From: Coprenecus sp949297365
GTDB taxonomy: Bacteria; Bacteroidota; Bacteroidia; Bacteroidales; UBA932
NCBI GenBank assembly: GCA_963931055.1
Contig: OZ006987.1
Location: 1,054,001-1,118,000, forward strand
Direction of reading: 5' to 3'
Length of the DNA stretch: 64,000 bases
Position numbers and translations under genes: made by a program. Below, piece after piece: positions 56,038-64,000 of this stretch. Below the pieces are notes generated by a model that worked only from the letters and a program-made list of their open reading frames with translations, did no database searches and was not told where the DNA came from. Every line of letters starts with the position of its first letter. The stretch's first letter is position 1.

Positions 56038-57602
56038 GTCTGTCCGGGCTCGAAGGCAGGGTCGTAGAGCAGCAGGAAGTTCTCGTCCACCACGATGTTG
56101 CGGGTCTCGCCTTCTGGCAGGACGGGGTTGCTCAGGCGGTGAGGGAAGAAATAGCTGAACGGCAGGTCGAGGACATGCTCCTGCTTGAAGCCGTCGCCCT
56201 GCATCCGGCGCAGACTGAACTCAGGGGAGGTCTTCACGGTAATCACACAGCGGCGGGAAGCTCCGGTGGCGGCAGCCTCATCCCGGCTCAGACGCTTAAA
56301 CCCTGAGGTCACTGTAAAATCGCTCTCGCCGGGCACCTCCTGCATCCTCACGTTCCATTTCGGATCACCGTAGTAGGCCAGCACGTCGCGGTCATGCCAG
56401 AAGCCGAACCAGAAAAACAGTTCCTCATCCGACAGAGTGTCGGGAGCAGCCATACGCACCAGCTCCGACGGCAGGGTCTCGAAATAATCCGCGTCGTAAT
56501 CAAACGGTGCCGCAGTAAGGGAATCGTTCCACGCGGCTATCTGGGCCATCATGTCCTGCTGGTTCATATAGAAAGCCTCAGGCACTGAGTAACGGCCCGG
56601 GTTGGTAATCAGGTATTTCAGACCGCCCCATCCATTGCGGCCGTACCAGGTGGTCACCACGTATCCGGCAAAGGCCGTCGCCTGCTGGCTGTTCATCCAG
56701 GCCACAGCCATACTGCTGTCCGTATTGTTGACATTTGCTATCAGACAGTTACCTATGGGAAGATACACCATGCGGCTGTCCCGGTCCCGTACAAATCTCT
56801 GCTCTCCGGGATAATCCACATACAGGCGTCCGTCCCGGCAGCGGATATTGCCGACAGAGCCGGGCATCTCCAGATTGATCTCAGTGGCATGGGAAGCCGT
56901 CACGACCAGATCCGGTTCTATGGCCTCGTAGTACTCCAGGAACTGCCGCAGCACATCCGGCACCTCCTGCCCGAAACGCTTCTGCACGTATGCCCGGATG
57001 CGCTCATGCGCCCCCTGCAGATCGGTCTTATAGGGTATCTCCTTATATGTCAGCGAATCCTCGCCCAGTCTTTTCTCTCCGCACATTCCCACCACGTGGT
57101 CATCCACGAAAGCATATTCATCAAACCATTTGGCCGACTCAAGTTCCTTGATCGAGCCCACTCCGCTGCGTATCACCATCGGCTCCACGGAGTTGTCCAC
57201 CATCCTCTGCGCAGCGGCGGCATCATAGCCGGTAACTATGCCCCAGAGAAAATCCGCATACGGGTCATCATCCATCCTGCGGCTCATCCGATTGAGGTCG
57301 ATGACATAGTCGCGGCCTATGTTCTCAGGCACGTCCACCACGGCCACATACCTGGGATTGAGTGCCCTCAACTGAGCCTCAAGTTCTGTCGGGTCATCGT
57401 CAAATCGCAGAACCTCAGCATTATGCATCCTCTGCAGACTTGCAACTACTCCTTCCCAACCGGCGGAGTCCTCTGCAAATGATACCGGTGCCAGGACAGC
57501 ATACGGCTCTGGCTCCGCTTCCGAAGAGACACAGCTTACAGACATAAACGCAGCGGACAAGGCACAGAAGGCCACGGCTGCAGGGAAAATGTATTTTTTC
57601 AT
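56010..57602 (-). CDS. lipoprotein with possible gingipain-like (C25) fold
   Basis: 530 residues, lipobox SVSC (Cys24). 'YVAVVDVPENIG' and 'DDDPYADFLWGIVTGYDAAAAQRMV' resemble the D-x-D-P-Y-x-D...GR/G region of C25 peptidases; His238 in 'VTASHATE' and Cys286 in 'PIGNCLIANVN' would form the dyad, followed by 'QQATAFAGYV'. A C-terminal Ig-like module ends at 'YTFEVLCD'. The fold and activity are inference; it could equally be an inactive relative. A TATTTTTG -7 box (minus; plus 57629-57636) lies 26 nt upstream. Convergent with the Xus-like operon. Confidence 0.5.
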   Translation of the reverse strand: MKKYIFPAAVAFCALSAAFMSVSCVSSEAEPEPYAVLAPVSFAEDSAGWEGVVASLQRMHNAEVLRFDDDPTELEAQLRALNPRYVAVVDVPENIGRDYVIDLNRMSRRMDDDPYADFLWGIVTGYDAAAAQRMVDNSVEPMVIRSGVGSIKELESAKWFDEYAFVDDHVVGMCGEKRLGEDSLTYKEIPYKTDLQGAHERIRAYVQKRFGQEVPDVLRQFLEYYEAIEPDLVVTASHATEINLEMPGSVGNIRCRDGRLYVDYPGEQRFVRDRDSRMVYLPIGNCLIANVNNTDSSMAVAWMNSQQATAFAGYVVTTWYGRNGWGGLKYLITNPGRYSVPEAFYMNQQDMMAQIAAWNDSLTAAPFDYDADYFETLPSELVRMAAPDTLSDEELFFWFGFWHDRDVLAYYGDPKWNVRMQEVPGESDFTVTSGFKRLSRDEAAATGASRRCVITVKTSPEFSLRRMQGDGFKQEHVLDLPFSYFFPHRLSNPVLPEGETRNIVVDENFLLLYDPAFEPGQTYTFEVLCD

Positions 57603-57628
57603 AATTTTCTCAGATTTTTAAATTTTCA

Positions 57629-57636
57629 CAAAAATA
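57629..57636 (-). promoter_or_regulatory. -7 box of the C25-like lipoprotein gene
   Basis: TATTTTTG on the minus strand, 26 nt before the ATG at 57602, in an AT-rich stretch; the -33 is unclear. Confidence 0.4.
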
Positions 57637-57730
57637 TAAAATCTTTCCTCAATCTATAACAACAGCTTTTATCAAGCATACGGCATGGAAATTGATAATC
57701 CGGCAGCATAATAGAAACTAGAAACAGACG

Positions 57731-58900
57731 ATGACATACGATTTCGACGGGATAATTCCCAGAAGAGGCTCCAATTCAATCAAATGGGACGGTGCGGAGG
57801 ATGACGGCGTACTGCCCATGTGGGTGGCGGATATGGATTTCCGCGCAGTTCCGGCCGTCACAGAAGCCCTGCGGCGCAGAGTAGAGCACGGAATATTCGG
57901 CTACACCCGGGTACCGGACACTTACTACAATGCCGTCACAGGCTGGTTCGGCCGCAGACACGGCTGGAAGATAGAAAAGGGCTGGATCATCTACACGACC
58001 GGGGTGGTCCCGGCTCTCTCGGCCATCATCAGAGCCATGACCTCACCTGGGGATAAAGTGCTGATACAGGGTCCCGTCTACAACTGTTTCTACTCGACTG
58101 TACGCAACAACGGCTGCGAGACCGTCAGCTCTTCCCTGATCTACGGAGACCGCACCTACCGGATGGACTTCGAGGACCTGGAGCGCAAGGCCTCAGACCC
58201 GGCTGTCAAGCTGATGCTGCTCTGCAACCCTCACAACCCGGCCGGAAGGGTATGGACCAGAGAGGAACTCACCCGGCTCGGCAGGATATGTCTCAGACAC
58301 GGTATTACCGTCATCTCGGACGAGATACACTGCGAACTGACCTGCCCGGGCTACACCTACACCCCATTTGCCTCCATCTGCGAGGACTTCCAGAGACATT
58401 CGGTCACATGCTGTTCCCCCAGCAAGTCATTCAATATCGCAGGACTCCAGATCGCCAACATAGTCTGTCAGGACGAGACTCTCCGCAAGAGGATAGAGGC
58501 CAGTGTCCGCACCAATGAGATCGGCAATGTCAATCCCTTCGGAGTGGATGCCGCCATAGCCGCCTACAACGAGGGAGAGGAATGGCTGCTCCAGCTGATG
58601 CAGTACATCAAGGGCAATTACGACTATATGGTGGATTTCTGCCGGGAGCATCTGCCGGACTTCCCGGTCACCATACTTGAAGGCACCTACCTGGCATGGA
58701 TGGACTGCAGCTGTCTGGGGATGACTTCGGAAAGTCTTGAGAAAGCACTGCTCAGGAAAGCAAAATTGTGGCTCAATGCCGGCACCATGTACGGCCCGGA
58801 GGGAGAGGGATTCATGCGCTGGAACCTGGCCTGCCCCCGCGCCAACGTCGAAGAGGGCCTGCGACGCTTCCTCGCATATATCAGCAGCCACAGTCACTGA
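57731..58900 (+). CDS. PatB/MalY-type PLP-dependent C-S lyase
   Basis: 389 residues, fold-type I aminotransferase. N-terminal 'LPMWVADMDFRAVPAV' is diagnostic for PatB/MalY, with 'NPHNPAGRVW', 'VISDEIHCEL' (PLP ring Asp) and the Schiff-base Lys in 'SPSKSFNIAGLQ', then 'FMRWNLACPRA' with the carboxylate-binding Arg. The enzymes split cystathionine or cysteine conjugates to thiol, pyruvate and ammonia. It stands alone, convergent with comF. Confidence 0.9.
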   Translation: MTYDFDGIIPRRGSNSIKWDGAEDDGVLPMWVADMDFRAVPAVTEALRRRVEHGIFGYTRVPDTYYNAVTGWFGRRHGWKIEKGWIIYTTGVVPALSAIIRAMTSPGDKVLIQGPVYNCFYSTVRNNGCETVSSSLIYGDRTYRMDFEDLERKASDPAVKLMLLCNPHNPAGRVWTREELTRLGRICLRHGITVISDEIHCELTCPGYTYTPFASICEDFQRHSVTCCSPSKSFNIAGLQIANIVCQDETLRKRIEASVRTNEIGNVNPFGVDAAIAAYNEGEEWLLQLMQYIKGNYDYMVDFCREHLPDFPVTILEGTYLAWMDCSCLGMTSESLEKALLRKAKLWLNAGTMYGPEGEGFMRWNLACPRANVEEGLRRFLAYISSHSH

Positions 58901-58904
58901 ATTA

Positions 58905-59630
58905 TTAGCCCGGACGCTGGACGAAAGCGATACTGGCATAGGATATTTTTATATCAGGAATCACGCTGAGAGCATCCCAGCAGGCTTCCGCAGTGGCTCC
59001 TGTAGTCAGCACATCGTCCACGAGCAGGATGTGGCGGCCACGGAAAGCCTCCGGATTGGCCTTCGGATTGAGCGAGAACGCCCCTGAGACATTCTCCCAT
59101 TTGTTGCCGACGTGCATCTGCGTCTGTGATGCGGCGTACTGACTGCGCCGTAGCAGTCCGGTCTCCACGGGCCTGCCGCCCATACCCTCGGCCAGACCGC
59201 GGGCTATGACTTCGGCCTGATTGTAACCCCGTTTCCACTTCCGCCGCCAATGCAGCGGCACCGGCATCACCATGTCCGGACACGGATAACTATCGCACAT
59301 ATACCGGCCCAGCATACTGCCCAGCCAACGCCCCATCCTGAGATTGCCGCCATACTTGACTTCATGGAGAAGCTCCTTATAGTCATTGTCATATGAATAA
59401 TAGAACAAGGACACCACTCCCTGCAGATAAGTCCGTCCCCAGAGCATCCGCTCAGCCGGGTTCTCCCTCCAGCTCCAGAAATAAGTCAACGGCATATCCG
59501 CCAGACATTCCGCGCAGACATACCGTTCATCCGCCTCCAGAAAGTCCCCGCACACCCCGCACTTCCTCGGCCACACCATATCTCCCAGCTCCTTCCAGCC
59601 CCTCATCCAGTCCATATCCAGCATTTTCAT
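58905..59630 (-). CDS. comF: ComF-family phosphoribosyltransferase
   Basis: 241 residues from the ATG at 59630 (MKMLDMDWMRGW); ATG 59624 and 59669 are alternatives. Zinc pair 'CGVCG' and 'CAEC' at the N-terminus, then 'VMPVPLHWRRKWKRGYNQAEVIARGLA' and the PRPP loop 'HILLVDDVLTTGAT'. ComF takes part in DNA uptake in competent bacteria; in Bacteroidales its role is not established. Convergent with the PatB gene, with a 4-nt gap. Confidence 0.9.
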   Translation of the reverse strand: MKMLDMDWMRGWKELGDMVWPRKCGVCGDFLEADERYVCAECLADMPLTYFWSWRENPAERMLWGRTYLQGVVSLFYYSYDNDYKELLHEVKYGGNLRMGRWLGSMLGRYMCDSYPCPDMVMPVPLHWRRKWKRGYNQAEVIARGLAEGMGGRPVETGLLRRSQYAASQTQMHVGNKWENVSGAFSLNPKANPEAFRGRHILLVDDVLTTGATAEACWDALSVIPDIKISYASIAFVQRPG

Positions 59631-59829
59631 TTTGATTCCAAAGTATAAAGATACAGATATTTCCGACATCTTTCAACTGCTGAACCATCTTATATGCTGT
59701 CATAAATGCCATTAACAGACAGAATATGCCATCCAAGCACCACAAGTGCCTGGAATTAACCTCTGTAAATTTGTTTTTATCAGGATCCTTATTTACATTT
59801 ATGTATACAAATTTCTTGACATAACATCC

Positions 59830-60147
59830 ATGAAAATACAAAGAATCAATCTGACACTTTATTGTCTTGTAACCCTGCTGCCTTTTACATCCTGCTCTTT
59901 AGACGGGAAATCTCACGATATGAGGACAACTGTAGACAGCCACGGCGTGTCTCTGGACTCTGCTCTATCAGAGTTGAATACAACTTTAGGTATTCTTTAC
60001 ACAGACACAAAAACACTTGCAGCAAAAAGCACTTCCAATATCTCAGAAATTATAACTGTCACATATGATGACATCATGGGACCTGAAACCAAATCTGATG
60101 AGAACTCCGATTTTGGGAATCTGTTATATGTGATCAAATACAATAGG
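59830..60147 (+). pseudogene. streptopain-type prodomain lipoprotein, truncated
   Basis: From the ATG at 59830: lipobox FTSC (Cys22), then a stretch ('SLDSALSELNTTLGILYTDT', 'ISEIITVTYDDIMG', 'DFGNLLYVIKYN') that resembles the inhibitory prodomain of C10 (streptopain) peptidases. After about residue 105 the family sequence ends abruptly at the IS-like element beginning near 60148, and the frame runs on through unrelated sequence to 60381. The protease domain is missing, so it is a 5' remnant. More AT-rich than its neighbours. Confidence 0.65.
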
Positions 60148-60267
60148 AGAGTGTACCGCTTTCTCCAGTATTTGGTACACCCTCCTGTATATTTGGATGT
60201 ATTTTGCAGTTTTTGGGATATTTTCGCGACGAGAGTGCCCGAAGAACCCACTAAAACGGTACACTCT
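60148..60267. mobile_element. 120-bp IS-like remnant with terminal inverted repeats
   Basis: Ends AGAGTGTACCG (60148-60158) and CGGTACACTCT (60257-60267) are perfect 11-bp inverted repeats, extending with one mismatch to TTT/AAA. A further GGTACAC (60174-60180) pairs with GTGTACC inside the left end; several end-repeats at each terminus resemble IS21-family ends. No transposase is left. No clear target duplication is seen. It has cut the streptopain-like gene. Confidence 0.6.
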
Positions 60268-60318
60268 GGCGGGAAATCAAAACCGGGAGCATGCGGTCAA
60301 GCACTGCATCAGCCGTGG

Positions 60319-62919
60319 TCAGGAGAGTTTGACGACGGTGATGCCGGCGCCGCCGCGTTCGACATGCTCGTCGGCGAATGAGACTACGCCAGGGGTAATC
60401 TTCAGGAACTTGCGGATCTCCTCCTTGAGGACTCCGGCCCCCTTGCCGTGGAGGATGGACACCTCGGAGACCCCGACCATCAGGGCGTCGTCGATAAAGT
60501 CGGTGACTGCCGGTATGGCCTCCTCCAGATGCATACCCCGGACATCTATCGAGGGCTTGAAATTGAGCTTGCGCTCCGAGATGGAAGACGAGAGCCGCAC
60601 ACTGGACTTGACCGAAACGGGAGACTTTACCGAGGCACGGTACTGGTTGGCCGACAGAAGCGCAAGTTTGGAAATATCCACACGGGTCAGTATCTCGCCT
60701 ACGGCCACAGTAGCTTTCTTGCCAGAGACCTTCACCACCTCGCCGGTCATGCCGCTGTCTTCAAGCCGTACATATGCACCGGGTCTGAGACTTTCAGGTG
60801 CAGCATCATCCGGGGCACCGGCTCCAGGTACGCCGCCGGAATTTCCGCCGGAGAAGCCAAGCCCTGAAGGTGCGACAGAACTGCAGGAAACACCTGGCGA
60901 AGCTCCCGGCCGACCATCCTGGGTTCCAGAGGCAGCGCGGCGGGCACGGCGTTCCTCCTGCCGTCTCTTGCGCTCCACTATCTGGGCCATCTTCCGCTCA
61001 ATACGGGCCTCCATCTCGCTGCGTGCAGCAGAGTCATCGGCTACAGACGCGGCAAAGTCCCGCAACTCGGAACGCACCAGCTGAGTCCTCTCCTTCTCCG
61101 CCTGCGATTCGCGTATCTCCCGTATGGTCCGCTCAATCTGACGGTTGGCCTGCGCGACTATCTCAGCCGCCTGAGCCTTGGCCTCATCAAGCACGCTCTT
61201 GCGCAGGGCCTTTATCTCCGAAAGCTCTTTCTCGTACTTCTCCGTCATGGAGTCCAAGGTACGGTCGGCTGCCTTGACACGCACAAGCCGCTCCTCCAGT
61301 TCACGCTTGTTACGGGCTATCTTGCGCAGATTGCGCTCCACGGCCACATAATCCTTGCCGGCCCTCTCCTCGGCTCCGTGTACGATACTCTCCGGAAGCC
61401 CTATCTTCCGGGCCAGTTCAAAGGCAAAGGAATTGCCGGGCAGCCCTATCTCCAGACGGAACAGCGGCTGGATCTTCTGCACGTCGAAGAGCATCGCCCC
61501 GTTGACGATACGGCTGCTGTTGCTGGCATAGAATTTCAGGTTGGTATAATGGGTGGTGATGACCCCGTAGCAGCCTTTTTTCTCAAACTCACTGAGTATC
61601 TCCTCGGCTATCGCGCCTCCGGCCGCCGGCTCGGTACCTGAGCCGAACTCGTCTATGAGCACCAGAGAACGGTCATCGGCCAAGGTAACGGCCTCCTTCA
61701 TGTTCAGCAGATGCGAGCTGTAGGTACTCAGGTCGTTCTCCAGCGACTGATCGTCGCCGATGTCCACGAACATATCGTGGAAGACCGTCAGTTCCGAGCT
61801 CTCCGAGGCCGGTACGGGCAGGCCCCACTGGAACATGTACTGCAGCAGGCCGACAGTCTTGAGGCATACCGACTTGCCGCCCGCATTGGGCCCGGATATC
61901 AGCAGGATGCGCTTGGCCGGAGTCAGCACGATATCCAGCGGCACTATCTTCTTGCCCTCCTTGGTCAGAGCCTCCTCCAGCAAAGGATGACGGGCCTGGC
62001 GCAGAATCAGCTCGCCCCTGTCGGAAAGCACCGGCTTGCCGCCCTTGAAGCGGGAAGCCACAGAGGCCTTGGCCATAATGAAATCCAGCTCGCCCATGAA
62101 CTTCTGCGACTCGATGACATCGTCGATATAAGGTCTGAGAAAATCCGTAAACACCGTCAGTATCCGAAGTATCTCCCTCTGCTCCTCGAAATGCAGCTCG
62201 CGCAGCTGATTGTTGAGCTCGACCACCTCCATCGGCTCGATGAACGAGGTCCTGCCCGAAGCCGACTCGTCGTAAACTATGCCCGGCAGCTTTCTCTTAT
62301 TGCTGGAGGACACCGGTATCAGAACCTTGCCCTCGCGTACAGAGACAGAGGCATCGGCATCAGCCACGCCCTCTTCCTGAGCCTTGCGCAATATGGCCTG
62401 AATACGCCGCGACACAGCCCCTTCCTTGTCCTTGATGGCCCGGCGAATGGCGTACAGCTCCTCGGAGGCGTTGTCGCGCACCTCCCCGTATTTGTCCAGA
62501 ATCTCATCTATCCTCCGCAGAACCTCCGGGAAAGACAGCACTGCAGAGGCCATCTCCCTCAGCAGCGGATACTGCCCCTCCTTACAGCCGCTGAAAAATG
62601 CCAGAATCCTGCGAAGGGCATCCAGAGAGCCGCGCAGCACTATCAGCGAAGGCAGGTCGATATGTGAGTAAGGACTGCGCAGCGGCACCAGAAAGGGGAT
62701 GCAGTCCCCGAAGCCGGAATTGGGAAATGCCGTCTCGAACATCAGGATCACCCGCATCTCGTCGGCCAGACCCAGACGACGCTCTATCTCCGCCGGCTCA
62801 ACGGACACAATCTCGCCCTCCGCCCTTTCCCGGCCATAACCGGTGGAACAACGGGCGGCGACACTCCCGCGGAGTTTGTCAAAACCCAGCTTGGCCTCTA
62901 TCTTTACCTCATTTGTCAT
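60319..62919 (-). CDS. mutS2: MutS2 endonuclease
   Basis: 866 residues. Core and clamp (about 1-330), ATPase with Walker A 'GPNAGGKS' (343-350), signature 'STYSSHLLNM', Walker B 'LVLIDEFGSGT' and 'TTHYTNLK'; long coiled coil (about 520-680); a Ser/Gly/Pro/Ala-rich linker (about 695-740) that is longer than usual; a KOW-like region; C-terminal Smr domain ('DVRGMHLEEA', 'ILHGKGAGVL'). MutS2 suppresses recombination or rescues collided ribosomes in known bacteria. Its start overlaps the cdaA stop by 4 nt. Confidence 0.95.
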   Translation of the reverse strand: MTNEVKIEAKLGFDKLRGSVAARCSTGYGRERAEGEIVSVEPAEIERRLGLADEMRVILMFETAFPNSGFGDCIPFLVPLRSPYSHIDLPSLIVLRGSLDALRRILAFFSGCKEGQYPLLREMASAVLSFPEVLRRIDEILDKYGEVRDNASEELYAIRRAIKDKEGAVSRRIQAILRKAQEEGVADADASVSVREGKVLIPVSSSNKRKLPGIVYDESASGRTSFIEPMEVVELNNQLRELHFEEQREILRILTVFTDFLRPYIDDVIESQKFMGELDFIMAKASVASRFKGGKPVLSDRGELILRQARHPLLEEALTKEGKKIVPLDIVLTPAKRILLISGPNAGGKSVCLKTVGLLQYMFQWGLPVPASESSELTVFHDMFVDIGDDQSLENDLSTYSSHLLNMKEAVTLADDRSLVLIDEFGSGTEPAAGGAIAEEILSEFEKKGCYGVITTHYTNLKFYASNSSRIVNGAMLFDVQKIQPLFRLEIGLPGNSFAFELARKIGLPESIVHGAEERAGKDYVAVERNLRKIARNKRELEERLVRVKAADRTLDSMTEKYEKELSEIKALRKSVLDEAKAQAAEIVAQANRQIERTIREIRESQAEKERTQLVRSELRDFAASVADDSAARSEMEARIERKMAQIVERKRRQEERRARRAASGTQDGRPGASPGVSCSSVAPSGLGFSGGNSGGVPGAGAPDDAAPESLRPGAYVRLEDSGMTGEVVKVSGKKATVAVGEILTRVDISKLALLSANQYRASVKSPVSVKSSVRLSSSISERKLNFKPSIDVRGMHLEEAIPAVTDFIDDALMVGVSEVSILHGKGAGVLKEEIRKFLKITPGVVSFADEHVERGGAGITVVKLS

Positions 62920-63710
62920 ACGTTCTCCTTACGGTAGGAATTCTCAATCGAGAGCTTCAGCTCGCTCATACTGGTGATGGTCTTCATCTCGCCCCCGCTT
63001 ACGAAAGATATGTTGCCCGTCTCCTCAGAGACCACGATGGCATCCGCGTCAGTATCCTTGGTGATGCTGACAGCGGCCCTGTGCCTCATACCGTACTGCG
63101 GCGGGATATCAGGGTTGTCCACTATCGGAAGGGTGCAGCGGGCGGCGATTATGCGGTCCGCGTCGATGACCATCGCCCCGTCATGTAAAGGTGTGTTCTT
63201 ATAGAAAATATTCTCTATCAGACGCCTGTTGACCGCCGCGTCTATGCGGTCCCCGGTCTCTGTGACGAACTCCAGGGAAGAATTGTGCTGCAATACGATG
63301 AGGGCACCGGTACGGGTATCGGCCATCCTGCGGCAGGCCTGGGTAATCTCGTCCAGGGCCGTGGCCTGTATCTCCTTGTCATTGCGTCCCAACAGCAGAC
63401 GGGTAAGAAGATTGTTGCGGGACGACGAGAGGTACTTGCTCCCTATGTGCAGAAGAAAACGGCGTATCTCCGGCTGGAAAATGACGATCAGCGCTATCAC
63501 TCCGACTCCGAGGATCTGACCCAGAATCGAGGACAGCAGCTTCATGTTCAAGGCCTTCACCACTACCCATACCAGATAGAACAGCAGTATGCCGGTGACG
63601 ATGTTGAACACCGAAGTGCCGCGTATTATCCGCATCATCTGGTAGATCAGAAGACCTACCAGGATGATGTCGATAATATCAATGACCGATATGTTGATGA
63701 AGTCAAACAT
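62916..63710 (-). CDS. cdaA: diadenylate cyclase CdaA
   Basis: 264 residues. Three N-terminal membrane helices (about 7-25, 33-52, 60-80) and a DAC domain with 'LHDGAMVI' (DGA) and 'MRHRAAVS' (RHR), which make c-di-AMP from two ATP. The length fits CdaA. It is in one operon with mutS2 (4-nt overlap) and the upstream dipeptidase gene (15-nt gap). Membrane-bound. Confidence 0.95.
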   Translation of the reverse strand: MFDFINISVIDIIDIILVGLLIYQMMRIIRGTSVFNIVTGILLFYLVWVVVKALNMKLLSSILGQILGVGVIALIVIFQPEIRRFLLHIGSKYLSSSRNNLLTRLLLGRNDKEIQATALDEITQACRRMADTRTGALIVLQHNSSLEFVTETGDRIDAAVNRRLIENIFYKNTPLHDGAMVIDADRIIAARCTLPIVDNPDIPPQYGMRHRAAVSITKDTDADAIVVSEETGNISFVSGGEMKTITSMSELKLSIENSYRKENV

Positions 63711-63725
63711 CCGGAGACTTATTGA

Positions 63726-64000
63726 TTACTTTACTTCCAGGACCTCGCCTGCATCCTTGGCCACGACCTCTTTCCACTTGTCACTGTAGCCGGGCTGGTC
63801 GGGAGAGGCGGGGATACGGTCGGAATATCCGTTATTGAGGAATGTTCCGTGCCCGTTCTCCTTCTTCACGTTGCCGTCCATATACTTGACGAGCAGGTAG
63901 ATATCCAGTTCTTTCCATGTATCGAACAGACTCTGGGCCTGAGCGATGCTGTAACTGGTCAGGAAGTCGCGGGTAGCCGCAATGCTCTCCTCGGTAGGAG
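63726..64000 (-). CDS. C69-family dipeptidase, C-terminal part (partial)
   Basis: Stop at 63726-63728; the frame is open to the window edge (91 residues). Visible end: 'TRDFLTSYSIAQAQSLFDTW', 'LLVKYMDGNVKKENGHG', 'PGYSDKWKEVVAKDAGEVLEVK'. The helical 'SLFDTWKELDIYLLVKYMDG' tail resembles the end of C69 dipeptidases of Bacteroidales, whose catalytic N-terminal Cys lies outside the window. Confidence 0.65.
   Translation of the reverse strand, partial: PTEESIAATRDFLTSYSIAQAQSLFDTWKELDIYLLVKYMDGNVKKENGHGTFLNNGYSDRIPASPDQPGYSDKWKEVVAKDAGEVLEVK

Overview
The window reads as chromosomal DNA of a Bacteroidales-type bacterium. Support comes from the rplM-rpsI-rpsB-tsf ribosomal block, many genes preceded by a TAnnTTTG -7 box (the Bacteroidetes promoter form), BACON and DUF4374 lipoproteins, a TonB-dependent receptor with an N-terminal carboxypeptidase-like domain, a DUF4143 ATPase and a MurA whose catalytic loop carries Asp. 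The genus cannot be fixed from this sequence; a Rikenellaceae-like or uncultured gut lineage is a guess.

Layout. 0-2.5 kb: two tandem surface lipoproteins of one paralogous family (the first cut by the window edge). 2.5-5.5 kb: leftward rplM-rpsI and rpsB-tsf. 5.6-15.1 kb: mixed housekeeping and small genes (beta-propeller lipoprotein, dusB, pfkA, DUF4143 ATPase with operator-like repeats, tiny membrane proteins, Xaa-Pro aminopeptidase, methyltransferase, nitroreductase), with three copies of one palindromic element. 15.1-15.6 kb holds no convincing gene but has unusual competing inverted repeats. 15.6-26.8 kb: an NtrB/NtrC-like two-component system divergent from a five-gene tripartite ABC export operon (TolC, adaptor, two large FtsX-type permeases, ATPase) that has a good sigma-54 -24/-12 promoter. 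27-29.2 kb: a PfkB sugar kinase and a decayed BACON lipoprotein. 29.3-35.6 kb: a second, MacAB-TolC-like export operon running into a LytS/LytTR two-component system.

35.7-45.5 kb is mostly leftward biosynthesis: murB-murA-lpxK (envelope) and aroB-aroDA-aroC (shikimate, with a dehydroquinase-EPSP synthase fusion), separated by a rightward GNAT-MsrA fusion. 45.6-50.4 kb is the accessory part: tRNA-Leu(CAA), a candidate small RNA, gene debris, an alarmone-hydrolase-like HD protein, unknown proteins, an AT-rich nuclease-like ORF bracketed by a 41-bp direct repeat, a frameshifted WYL regulator and a small winged-helix ORF. 50.4-56 kb: a bile-acid/sodium symporter-family transporter and an operon resembling the xenosiderophore system XusABC (TonB receptor, DUF4374 lipoprotein, PepSY-type membrane protein). 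56-64 kb: a possible gingipain-like lipoprotein, a PatB-type C-S lyase, ComF, a streptopain-prodomain gene cut by a 120-bp insertion-sequence-like remnant, mutS2, cdaA and the end of a C69 dipeptidase.

Main points of interest: the sigma-54 export operon and its adjacent activator; the second export locus with its own LytTR system; the Xus-like operon; the candidate small RNA; the structured gap at 15.2-15.4 kb; the repeat-bracketed nuclease-like ORF; and several genes with clear lesions.
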